Shown here one piece after another: positions 7,268-14,471 of a DNA stretch of 23,392 nt (positions within the stretch are counted from its first letter, which is position 1; each line of letters begins with the position of its first letter). The notes beneath the pieces are model-generated. The model worked only from the letters and a program-made list of their open reading frames with translations. It was not told where the DNA came from and did no database searches. The DNA comes from CAZQQU01 sp964595625 (GTDB lineage: Bacteria; Bacteroidota; Bacteroidia; Flavobacteriales; Flavobacteriaceae), in the NCBI GenBank assembly GCA_964595625.1, contig CAZQQU010000019.1, positions 1-23,392 on the forward strand, in the 5' to 3' direction. Made by a program: the position numbers and the translations under genes.

Positions 7268-7702
7268 TTACTGATTTTCAATAAGAATTTCTACCCATTC
7301 AACTTGTTGATTGCCGGAGGTATCCAAAACAAAGACCACAAAATGGTATTCACCACTTAAAACATCCTCAGGAATTGGTATATCCAGTTGCAAAGTGTGA
7401 TTATAACTCAAGGGTAAATTTCCATGAGTCACATATTCCCAGGTTTCTTGCTGGATTTGTACTCCGTGACCATGTTCGTCATCAGCTGCGTGAATTTCGA
7501 CTTTGTAGGAGGCCAATCCGCCGTGGTCATAGAGTTCGATTTGTGCTTGTATCAAGGATCCACCCTCAAACATTTTGTGGTCGGTGGGTTCGGTAATAGT
7601 TATTTGTGGGGGTACTGTATCTTGACCACCATCGTCGTCCTTACTACACGATAGAACTAAGAACAACAGACTGCATAGAGATATTATTTTTAAATTTTTC
7701 AT
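7268..7702 (-). CDS. DUF4625-type lipoprotein with a His-rich loop
   Basis: A predicted lipoprotein of 144 residues. The signal peptide ends in lipobox LVLSC (Cys at about 19), followed by the acidic SKDDDGG linker. The rest is one Ig-like beta domain starting PPQITITEPTD, as in the DUF4625 family of Bacteroidota. A loop near residues 68-76 (HAADDEHGHG) holds three His and acidic residues, a plausible divalent-metal site. It is the last gene of the minus-strand operon, 34 bp after the second small LRAPP gene and downstream of a TonB-dependent receptor. I infer a surface or periplasmic accessory that binds metal for the receptor. The family's function is not established as far as I know. Confidence 0.82.
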   Translation of the reverse strand: MKNLKIISLCSLLFLVLSCSKDDDGGQDTVPPQITITEPTDHKMFEGGSLIQAQIELYDHGGLASYKVEIHAADDEHGHGVQIQQETWEYVTHGNLPLSYNHTLQLDIPIPEDVLSGEYHFVVFVLDTSGNQQVEWVEILIENQ

Positions 7703-7736
7703 ATTCGATTTTTTTGTTTAATAATTGATTTTATAA

Positions 7737-8075
7737 CTAGCTGATTAAAAGGAAATCAGGAGGAGCGCGTAAACCCCAGGTATATTTTAAGGAACTTCTA
7801 TTATTCTGAAAACAACTACCCAAAGGTTTATTATAAATGATAGTAGGTAAACAATGGGTTAAGTAGAATTCATTTGTATAATCAAATGGATTTTTAATAA
7901 ATTGGAAATCACAATAATGACCTTCTTTCTGAGGAATCCAACTCCATTCTGAATTAGATAAAGCAGAATATTCGTGTGAAACGGTCAAAAAGTGAATACT
8001 TTTTACCGAAAGCACCAGTATAAAAACCAAGTTTATACCCAGAGCCATTATAAGATGTACCCATCGATTCTTCAT
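7737..8075 (-). CDS. Small membrane-anchored or exported protein with LRAPP C-terminal motif (second copy)
   Basis: 112 residues, no named function that I can give. An N-terminal hydrophobic segment (about 7-30, LIMALGINLVFILVLSV) is followed by HFLTVSHEYS, then HYCDFQF (Cys at about 55), two further Cys, and the ending LRAPPDFLLIS. The plan matches the protein encoded at 10504-10824: hydrophobic N terminus, His cluster, Cys followed by aromatic residue, LRAPP near the C terminus. A similar RAPP ending occurs in DUF2946 proteins that sit beside metal TonB receptors in Proteobacteria. The gene overlaps the receptor stop codon by ATGA, which implies translational coupling. A role in metal handling is inference. 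Confidence 0.7.
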   Translation of the reverse strand: MKNRWVHLIMALGINLVFILVLSVKSIHFLTVSHEYSALSNSEWSWIPQKEGHYCDFQFIKNPFDYTNEFYLTHCLPTIIYNKPLGSCFQNNRSSLKYTWGLRAPPDFLLIS

Positions 8076-10438
8076 GATTGAAAAGGAATTGTGATCATCA
8101 ATTGAACATTGGTACCGGGTTCCGGAATGTGAAGTGCCCTATAAAAGCTATTGTGATTATAATACCGGGTATTCAATAGATTAGTGACTTGCAGTTGGGT
8201 ATGTAAGGTCAGTTTAGCCAGGGTGATATTGGACGATACACCCATCCCCATGATACTATAACCCGCTGTCGGTAATTCGTTTTGTGCGATTCGGTTTTGT
8301 TGAAAAACAGTTGTATTATGTAGGCTAAATTCCGTATTTGAAAATCCCTTGGACTGGTTGTTTAGACCGTACTTGATTTCCGTAAAAACACGGGCTGGAG
8401 GAGAATAGGGCAAGGGATAATCACTGCTTGAGTTTTCGGTAATTTGTTGATTGTAAATATATTCTGCATTTAAGCGGGCGTTCCATTTTTCAAAAAAAGT
8501 AGCCTGAAAACCCATCTCAATACCGGTAATAAGCGCTTGGGATTGTTCGTAATCATAAATTTGCCCGCCATGGGGTAGCGGGGAAAATTGCCCGGAGGGT
8601 TTTAAGAAAATATAATTTGTAAAATAATAGAGATAGGGACTTACCGTCCATTGAAATTGTTGGTTTTTGAATTGAGCCGATACATCCAATACCCAACCCT
8701 TTTCGGGCTCTAGATGCGGATTTCCCTTCTCGTGCCTAAACGAACCATGGTGAATTCCATTAGAAGCCAATTCAATGGCAGTGGGCAATCGAAAACTGGT
8801 TCCGAGAGTTGCAGCGAATTGCCACTGGGAATGGGGGTGGTAATTGGCACCTACCAAAAAATTAAAATTGCTGTAGTTGGTTTCTAAATCCGGACTTCGT
8901 AGGGCAAATGCGTGGGCAGTTTCTGGAGTGTTTCCTTTTCCGATTAGGTATTCATAGAGCAACGGATCAAAGTATCTCTGGGTATGAAGAAAAGCCTGGT
9001 CTGCACGAATACCGGCATGTACATCCCACTTGGATGAGAAACGGTTTTCCCAACTCAAATAAGTCCCCCAAGCGTGTTTGTTGTATTCGGGTAATAAAAA
9101 GCCGTAACCTTGAATAGTGTTGTTTTGGTATTGGTGTTGAATTCCTATATTTAATAAGGAATTATTGTTGAAATGGTGGGAGTATTTGAGATGGCTTTCG
9201 AGGGTGATGAGGGCAAATTCCAGCTCCAAATCGGGTTGTTTACTCGGAGGTGCTAAATCACCGTAATGCGTATGGAATTCGCTAAACTCTCTCCGTAAAT
9301 TATGTTGTAAACTCCAAGTAAATCGGAGGGTGGACTCATTTATAAACCAATGATTCCCGGATGTCAACTTCAGGTGGTTGGCTGTTTGGTAAGGAAACTC
9401 AATATTTCTGGTATTGCCATCATCAGCCACCCGATCGATCGATGGTAAACCATGAGAACCCGGAAAAAAACCGGATTTTAAATAGGTGTTACTCACCGTC
9501 CAAATCGATTGAAACCAATCAGATACATAACCTACTTGTGCCAGTAAATTTCGTTCTCTTCCAGCGGTATTTTTTAATCGTTGGTGATACACCGGCATTT
9601 TGACCGATAAGTAAACAATGGTGTCTGTGGGTAGGGAATAATCTCCATAATCGTTAGTGGTTGCTTTTAGCTTGTAGAAAAAATGATTTTTACGGTGGCT
9701 TACTTGCAAATGATTTAACAGGCCTTTATTGATAGATTTTCCGACTAAGGTATAACTGGCGTTCCAGCTGTTAGGCGCAGGAATAACATCGTTTTTAATA
9801 TGAATCACTCCGCCCATAGCATCACTTCCATATTCAATCATACCGCTACTTTTGAGGATTTCTATCTCTTCTGCCGAAAAGGCATCGATTTCCAATCCGT
9901 GGTCGGCGCCCCATTGTTGGCCCTCGTGTTTACTGTTGTTTTCAGCAACTACCAGGCGGTTAAAACCCATACCGCGAATCATCGGTTTGGAAGCACCCGC
10001 TCCAATATCAATACTGCTTATGCCCGGTAGTTGTTCTAAAGATTTTGCTAGAGAGCCGGCATAATTTTGTTTAATAAATGTATTGTTTACTAGCTCCTGA
10101 TGGGGAGTACGTCGGGTATTTCTTTTTATTACGACTTCGTCCAATTCTGCTTGTTCCGGTTGTAACCGAAAGTGATAGGGTCGATGGGCATCGGCAATAA
10201 TCAGGGTGTCTAGGGTTTGATAACCCATATAGGTTATAGTGACTCGAAATGACTTTGAATCTTTGATAAATAACGAAAATTTCCCCTCATAATCTGTTAA
10301 AGTACTTCCTTGTTCAGTATGTATATGTGCCCCGAGCAAAGGAGTATTATCTAGGTCGGTTACACGTCCGGTGAAAGTAGTTTGTGAGTGGGAAAGTGTA
10401 TAAATACACGAAATCATTATGAACAATACAAGTTTCAT
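8072..10438 (-). CDS. TonB-dependent receptor, probable divalent-metal uptake
   Basis: An outer-membrane receptor of 788 residues. Signal peptide 1-18 (ending LSHSQ), CarboxypepD_reg-like domain (about 19-105, with YEGKFSLFI and VTITYMGYQTLDT), a plug domain (about 110-225, with LEQLPGISSIDIGAGASKP and MGGVIHIK), then a 22-strand-type barrel. The plug carries SKHEGQQWGADHGLEIDAF, a His-containing block I associate with zinc- or metal-type receptors of the ZnuD kind. Barrel loops also hold GIHHGSFRHEKGNPHLEPEKG. No SusD partner is present. Small His/Cys proteins flank it on both sides (GTG-started gene upstream, ATGA-overlapping gene downstream), followed by a His-rich lipoprotein. This supports metal uptake, but the metal is not determined by sequence. 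Confidence 0.92.
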   Translation of the reverse strand: MKLVLFIMISCIYTLSHSQTTFTGRVTDLDNTPLLGAHIHTEQGSTLTDYEGKFSLFIKDSKSFRVTITYMGYQTLDTLIIADAHRPYHFRLQPEQAELDEVVIKRNTRRTPHQELVNNTFIKQNYAGSLAKSLEQLPGISSIDIGAGASKPMIRGMGFNRLVVAENNSKHEGQQWGADHGLEIDAFSAEEIEILKSSGMIEYGSDAMGGVIHIKNDVIPAPNSWNASYTLVGKSINKGLLNHLQVSHRKNHFFYKLKATTNDYGDYSLPTDTIVYLSVKMPVYHQRLKNTAGRERNLLAQVGYVSDWFQSIWTVSNTYLKSGFFPGSHGLPSIDRVADDGNTRNIEFPYQTANHLKLTSGNHWFINESTLRFTWSLQHNLRREFSEFHTHYGDLAPPSKQPDLELEFALITLESHLKYSHHFNNNSLLNIGIQHQYQNNTIQGYGFLLPEYNKHAWGTYLSWENRFSSKWDVHAGIRADQAFLHTQRYFDPLLYEYLIGKGNTPETAHAFALRSPDLETNYSNFNFLVGANYHPHSQWQFAATLGTSFRLPTAIELASNGIHHGSFRHEKGNPHLEPEKGWVLDVSAQFKNQQFQWTVSPYLYYFTNYIFLKPSGQFSPLPHGGQIYDYEQSQALITGIEMGFQATFFEKWNARLNAEYIYNQQITENSSSDYPLPYSPPARVFTEIKYGLNNQSKGFSNTEFSLHNTTVFQQNRIAQNELPTAGYSIMGMGVSSNITLAKLTLHTQLQVTNLLNTRYYNHNSFYRALHIPEPGTNVQLMITIPFQS

Positions 10439-10474
10439 AATAGAAAATTAAAAGGATGAATAAATTGAAAAGCG

Positions 10475-10495
10475 TTTTACCCCAGCAGGGTAAAA
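10475..10495. promoter_or_regulatory. Dyad TTTTACCC-N5-GGGTAAAA between the first small gene and the receptor gene
   Basis: A perfect 8-bp dyad (10475-10482 and 10488-10495) around CAGCA, located in the only sizeable gap of the operon (10439-10503), 36 bp ahead of the receptor ATG. In RNA it would form a hairpin, but the following minus-strand sequence (CGCTTTTC) is a poor T run. It may be a processing or stability hairpin, or a DNA operator. GC-tract palindromes of this sort bind some metal regulators (CsoR/RcnR family), but nothing in the window encodes one. Confidence 0.35.
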
Positions 10496-10503
10496 GAATC
10501 GAT

Positions 10504-10824
10504 TTACATCCGTGTAGGAGGAGCTCTTAAGCTAAAATAGGTAGGATCGGGTGCTCCGTAAAACTTATTAATGCGGGTACTAATCGGAGCAAATTCAGAG
10601 GTGGTAAGGGGTTGAGGTTCTACAAAACCCAATAAGATAGCAGGTGCTATTTGTATTTCATCCCAGTTACAGTCTAGGGTGTTGTTTTCGTCGGTCAGTG
10701 CGTCTACATTTTCCAAATGGTAGTCGTGCACCAATATATGAACTGCATTCAGAGTATAGGGCAAAAACATCAGTGCAGTTAATACAACCGCTAGGATAGA
10801 GATATGTTTCTTGGAATGTTTCAC
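10504..10824 (-). CDS. Small exported protein with His cluster and LRAPP C-terminal motif (first copy)
   Basis: 106 residues. The GTG start at 10824 overlaps the preceding stop as GTGA. No in-frame ATG lies near it, and the reading begins MKHSKKHISILAVVLTALM, a signal peptide or anchor. Then come VHILVHDYH (four ligand-type residues within nine), DCNWDEIQIAP, and the ending YFSLRAPPTRM. This mirrors the protein encoded at 7737-8075 in length, layout and LRAPP ending, so the two look like diverged copies on either side of the receptor gene. I infer a periplasmic or membrane metal-handling accessory. Its function is unknown. Confidence 0.7.
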   Translation of the reverse strand: MKHSKKHISILAVVLTALMFLPYTLNAVHILVHDYHLENVDALTDENNTLDCNWDEIQIAPAILLGFVEPQPLTTSEFAPISTRINKFYGAPDPTYFSLRAPPTRM

Positions 10825-11117
10825 TCGACCTTTATAAATTTTAACCCCATGCTACGAAGCATTTTTTTTACGAAGTTATAAAAAAAGGTAAATTCACCGA
10901 AAACCCATCCGATACAAATTAACATAACTTTATAAACCGGAAAGATAATCAGCAGGCGTATGGGCCAATAAAACCAGTAGTCAGGAGAAAGATTTATATA
11001 TTCAACAAGAGGTTTAGCTAGTTTTGCTGAAAGGGTACCGGTAATTGCAAATACTACTAAAATTATTAAAAATCGGCCATTGGTTTCAATCCCCCAACGC
11101 TCTTTTAGTTTTTTCAT
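10821..11117 (-). CDS. DUF6787-family small membrane protein
   Basis: 98 residues with the family's opening MKKLKERWGI and conserved TGTLSAKLAKP, then WFYWPIRLLIIFPVYKV and GWVFGEFTFFYNFVKKMLRSMGL. Two hydrophobic segments (about 17-37 and 52-74) predict an inner-membrane protein with both ends in the cytoplasm or both out. It follows the DUF6146 gene with no gap and overlaps the next start by 4 bp. I recall DUF6146 and DUF6787 genes being adjacent in other flavobacteria, so the pair probably predates the receptor genes attached behind it. Function unknown. Confidence 0.85.
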   Translation of the reverse strand: MKKLKERWGIETNGRFLIILVVFAITGTLSAKLAKPLVEYINLSPDYWFYWPIRLLIIFPVYKVMLICIGWVFGEFTFFYNFVKKMLRSMGLKFIKVE

Positions 11118-11504
11118 TTACAACTTCTGCTTGTAGGTTTCTTCGAAAAATTTCAAGTAATTATAGAGTAAATAGTTGACTTCTAAACCATAGGAAACCG
11201 AATGGTCATAATTGATTTCTTGTTGGTAGAGATCCCGAGGGTATTGGGAATCATAGACACGTAGGTTGAATTCCATCACTTTTCTACGGTTTTGGGCTTC
11301 TAAATAATCCAATCCATGATAGCCTTTTCCGGGTTGTGTGGCGAGCCACGAATTAAAACCGGGTTCTATAATTATTATTTCGTATTCAATGTCATCATTA
11401 GCAATACGTACCACATCGTCTGAGGTAGTTTGAGTCGTGCTTTGGGTACTATCACAGCTCCATAGAAACAACGATAGGATTCCGATAAGAAGATACGCTT
11501 TCAT
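11118..11504 (-). CDS. DUF6146-family lipoprotein
   Basis: 128 residues with a signal peptide ending LFLWSC (Cys 17, lipobox-like although Trp is unusual before Ser), a Ser/Thr linker, then the family core YEIIIIEPGFNSWLATQPG, YLEAQNRRKVMEFNLRV, and VSYGLEVNYLLYNYLKFFEE. It is expected to sit in a periplasm-facing membrane. It is first in the minus-strand run that continues through DUF6787 and the receptor genes. A TATCTTTG box lies 113 bp upstream. Function unknown. Confidence 0.85.
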   Translation of the reverse strand: MKAYLLIGILSLFLWSCDSTQSTTQTTSDDVVRIANDDIEYEIIIIEPGFNSWLATQPGKGYHGLDYLEAQNRRKVMEFNLRVYDSQYPRDLYQQEINYDHSVSYGLEVNYLLYNYLKFFEETYKQKL

Positions 11505-11616
11505 CTGTAATTACTTTTAAATGGGTTTATCAGATAGCATTTACCTGTTAACAGCGTTTAGGTAAATAGTAAGCCGGGTTTATTTTATACTTCTTGGGTG
11601 TGACGCTGACTTCATA

Positions 11617-11624
11617 CAAAGATA
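11617..11624 (-). promoter_or_regulatory. Candidate -7 box for the DUF6146-receptor operon
   Basis: TATCTTTG on the minus strand fits the Bacteroidota TAnnTTTG consensus. No TTG is found at the ideal distance upstream. If used, it leaves a leader of roughly 105 nt before the DUF6146 gene. The palindrome TTTTCTGTT-T-AACAGAAAA (11653-11671) sits just upstream of this box and could be an operator. Confidence 0.4.
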
Positions 11625-11683
11625 CAAAAAAAACTGGTCTGAGGATTTGGTTTTTTCTGTTTAACAGAAAATTTATAAACTAC

Positions 11684-11708
11684 AAAAAGCACCCCTTTGG
11701 TGCTTTTT
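11684..11708 (-). terminator. Rho-independent terminator after the DUF937 gene
   Basis: GGTGC on one side and GCACC on the other, extended by A5 and T5 (AAAAAGCACC 11684-11693, GGTGCTTTTT 11699-11708), with a 5-nt loop. On the minus strand the stem is followed by the T tract, 29 bp after the DUF937 stop. It ends the reductase-serC-serA-DUF937 transcript. Confidence 0.85.
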
Positions 11709-11737
11709 ATAGTACAATAACAACGAATTAAGTTTTT

Positions 11738-12379
11738 TTATTTTTTAAATAATCCACCTAATAGTCCACCTAAACCACCGGATGATTTTTTGGAAGAGGC
11801 ACCTCCTAATACCATACCAGCGATATCATCAATCACACTTCCATCACCATCTGAATCTAAAAGGGTGTGAAGCAAGCTCTGTTCTTCTTGAGTTTTTCCT
11901 CCAATAACCTGACCGATTACATCCATTAAAGCTCCTGGGTTGTTAGCATTGGATTGGCGGGTTTCTTTTCCGAGCATACCTAAAAGAATGGGGGCAGCGA
12001 TCTTAAGGATTTGTCCCACTGTATTGGCATCCAATCCCGATTTTTGACTTAACGCTTGTTCGACACCTGATTGTTTATTGCCTAACACGTGCCGTAAAAT
12101 TCCGGCACCATCATTAATAACCGAATGGTCCACGCCGTTGTTAAACAATCCTCCTAAGTTGTCTAGGATACTGCCGTCGTGTTTGTTGTTTAAAGCGTTT
12201 AAAAGGCTCTGTGCTCCTTGGTCACTAGAAGCATTTTTTTTCATTGCCCCTAGTAATAGAGGGAGTGCCATAGTCACTACCTGAGCGGTTTTGTTTTCGT
12301 CAGCGCCGGTTTCTGAACTGGCTCCGTGAATGATTTGTTTACCCAAATCACTGTTTAATAATTCTAAAAAAGTTGCCAT
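11738..12379 (-). CDS. DUF937 domain protein
   Basis: 213 residues made of two similar helical halves. Each has an ALPLLLGAMKKN / AAPILLGMLGKE segment followed by a GSxxDDxxG(M/L) acidic turn (GSILDNLGGLFNNG, GDGSVIDDIAGMVLGG), and a Gly-rich tail (GGLGGLLGGLFKK). This is the DUF937/YidB-like pattern. There is no signal peptide and no membrane segment strong enough to call, so it is probably cytoplasmic. It follows serA by a single base and is the last gene before the terminator. Function not established. Its link with serine synthesis is by position only. Confidence 0.85.
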   Translation of the reverse strand: MATFLELLNSDLGKQIIHGASSETGADENKTAQVVTMALPLLLGAMKKNASSDQGAQSLLNALNNKHDGSILDNLGGLFNNGVDHSVINDGAGILRHVLGNKQSGVEQALSQKSGLDANTVGQILKIAAPILLGMLGKETRQSNANNPGALMDVIGQVIGGKTQEEQSLLHTLLDSDGDGSVIDDIAGMVLGGASSKKSSGGLGGLLGGLFKK

Positions 12380-12380
12380 T

Positions 12381-13334
12381 TTATTTTTGTGTTAGTGTTA
12401 TTATTTGTTCCGCGAGTTCTATTCCCACTCTTTCTTGCGCTTCTATCGTACAGGCACCGATATGAGGCGATAACGACATTTGCGGGTGCATTAGTACTCG
12501 AATGGCTGGAGAGGGCTCATCTTCAAAAGTGTCTAAAGCGGCAAAACTCAATTGTTCCTTATCTAATGCTTCAATCAATGCTACTTCATCGATCAGACCC
12601 CCGCGAGAGGTGTTAATAATCCCAGCTCCTTTTTTCATCAGTGCCAGTTCTTTTTTACCCACTACACATTCCTTTTGCGCCGGAATATGTAGTGTTACAA
12701 AATCACTTTGTGAAAGTACTTGGTTTAAAGATACAGTTTCTAGATTTACATCTAGGTATTGTTTATTAAAAAGTTCTATACGTATAGACACATTTTTTAA
12801 TTCGGGGTCACATGCTACTACTTTCATGCCACATCCCAAGGCGATTTTGGCTACTTCTTGGCCAATTTTTCCCAGTCCGATAATTCCTAATGTTTTATTA
12901 AGTAATTCGCTACCTTGGGAGTAGGTTTTCTTGAGTTCATGAAATTTAGTATCACCTTCTAAGGGCATATTTCGGTTGGAGTCCGGTAAAAATCGGACGG
13001 CACCAAACAAGTGGGCAAAGACTAGTTCGGCTACCGATCGGGAAGAGGCCTTTGGTGTGTTAATGACGTGGATGCCTCTTTTTTTGGCGAAAGCCACATC
13101 AATATTGTCCATACCCACGCCACCACGTCCGATCAAGGTGAGCGAGGGACACGCTTGTATGATTTCTTGGGTCACTTGGGTGGCACTACGAACTAAAATA
13201 CCATTAATTTGGTGGGTATTGATATAATTTATCAATTGGTTTTGTGCTACTTTAGTGGTGATTACTTCTATTCCGGCTTGTTCTAAAAGTTGTTGACCGG
13301 CTTTTGAAATTCCATCATTGGCTAATATTTTCAT
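12381..13334 (-). CDS. serA: D-3-phosphoglycerate dehydrogenase (short form, no ACT domain)
   Basis: It oxidises 3-phosphoglycerate to 3-phosphohydroxypyruvate with NAD, the first step of serine synthesis in the cytoplasm. 317 residues: substrate domain (1-95, with GRGGVGMDNID 69-79), Rossmann domain with GLGKIG (153-158) and Asp176 (NAD preference), catalytic Arg244 (NTSRGG), Glu273 (FEDEP) and His291 (SPHIG). It ends soon after the dehydrogenase core, so the ACT and ASB domains of the 410-residue E. coli enzyme are absent and serine feedback by that route is not expected. The start is the ATG at 13334. The TTG two codons upstream is unlikely. serC lies 31 bp upstream and catalyses the next step. 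Confidence 0.94.
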   Translation of the reverse strand: MKILANDGISKAGQQLLEQAGIEVITTKVAQNQLINYINTHQINGILVRSATQVTQEIIQACPSLTLIGRGGVGMDNIDVAFAKKRGIHVINTPKASSRSVAELVFAHLFGAVRFLPDSNRNMPLEGDTKFHELKKTYSQGSELLNKTLGIIGLGKIGQEVAKIALGCGMKVVACDPELKNVSIRIELFNKQYLDVNLETVSLNQVLSQSDFVTLHIPAQKECVVGKKELALMKKGAGIINTSRGGLIDEVALIEALDKEQLSFAALDTFEDEPSPAIRVLMHPQMSLSPHIGACTIEAQERVGIELAEQIITLTQK

Positions 13335-13365
13335 GGACAATTGTATTTATAAGTTTATTAGTAAA

Positions 13366-14430
13366 TTATGCTGTTTTTTCTAGGTGTTGCATTACTTCTA
13401 CCAGCACTTGTACACTTTCAAGCGGTAACGCATTATAGATCGAGGCACGGTATCCACCCACGGTACGATGACCGTTTATTCCTATAATACCGGCTTCTTG
13501 GGCCAAGTTATTAAAACGCTCTTGAAGTCTGTCGTAGGTTAGGGTAAAGGTAACATTCATAAAACTTCGATCTTCTGTAACGGCATGTCCTTGAAAGAGG
13601 CTATTACGGTCAATCTCGGCATAAAGCATTTCGGCTTTAGACCGGTTTATTTTTTCAATGGTTTCAATGCCTCCAATCGATTTGAGGTATTCCAAATTTT
13701 GCAAACATAAATAAACGCCCAATACCGCCGGCGTGTGGTACATACTTTCTTTATCAATGTGGGCTTGGTAATTAAGTATATTGGGAATAGATCGGTTCCT
13801 ATTACTTAAAATCTCTTCTTTTATAATGACTACAGCCACTCCCGAGGGACCAATGTTTTTTTGAGCACCGGCATATATTAACGAAAAATAAGAATAATCC
13901 AATTGTCTCGAAAAAATGTCGCTACTCATATCGCAGACCACCGGAATGGGAGAGCTTGGAAATTGATGGAGCTGGGTCCCATAAATGGTGTTATTACTAG
14001 TGATATGAAAGTAATCGGCAGTGTCGGGGATGGAATATCCTTTCGGGATGTAGTTGTAATTTTGATCTTTGGAAGAAGCCACTTCTGTTACTTCTCCGTA
14101 AAAACGAGCTTCTTGGATGGCATTATTGGCCCAAGTGCCGGTATTGAGGTAAGCGGCTTTATTTTGTAGGAGGTTTGCCGCTACCATAGCAAATTGTAGG
14201 CTGGCACCACCTTGTAGAAAGAGTACTTGATAGCCTTTTCCTTGAAGTTGGGCGAGTTCTAATACTAAGTTTCGAGCTGTCTGCATGATATCGACAATTT
14301 CGGGACTGCGGTGAGACATTTCGAGTAGCGATACTCCGGAATAATTAAAATCGAGTATGGCTTCGGCTCCTTTTTCGTAAACCGGTCGGGGTAAGATACT
14401 TGGACCGGCGCCAAAGTTGTGTTTTTTCAT
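13366..14430 (-). CDS. serC: 3-phosphoserine aminotransferase
   Basis: A PLP enzyme that turns 3-phosphohydroxypyruvate plus glutamate into 3-phosphoserine and 2-oxoglutarate (serine, and by the same fold pyridoxal, synthesis). 354 residues from the ATG at 14430, which gives the usual N terminus NFGAGPSILPRPVYEKGA. An upstream in-frame extension exists but overlaps the preceding gene and is not protein-like. Landmarks: SHRSPE (39-44), QGGASLQF (73-80), TGTWA (97-101), CDMSSDIFSR (166-175), and the Schiff-base lysine Lys191 in AGAQKNIGPSG. The family length is about 355-360, so it is complete. It sits between the reductase gene (41 bp upstream) and serA. Confidence 0.96.
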   Translation of the reverse strand: MKKHNFGAGPSILPRPVYEKGAEAILDFNYSGVSLLEMSHRSPEIVDIMQTARNLVLELAQLQGKGYQVLFLQGGASLQFAMVAANLLQNKAAYLNTGTWANNAIQEARFYGEVTEVASSKDQNYNYIPKGYSIPDTADYFHITSNNTIYGTQLHQFPSSPIPVVCDMSSDIFSRQLDYSYFSLIYAGAQKNIGPSGVAVVIIKEEILSNRNRSIPNILNYQAHIDKESMYHTPAVLGVYLCLQNLEYLKSIGGIETIEKINRSKAEMLYAEIDRNSLFQGHAVTEDRSFMNVTFTLTYDRLQERFNNLAQEAGIIGINGHRTVGGYRASIYNALPLESVQVLVEVMQHLEKTA

Positions 14431-14471
14431 CAGAAAAGTAAAAGAATTTTGCTGCAAATTTACCGATATAC

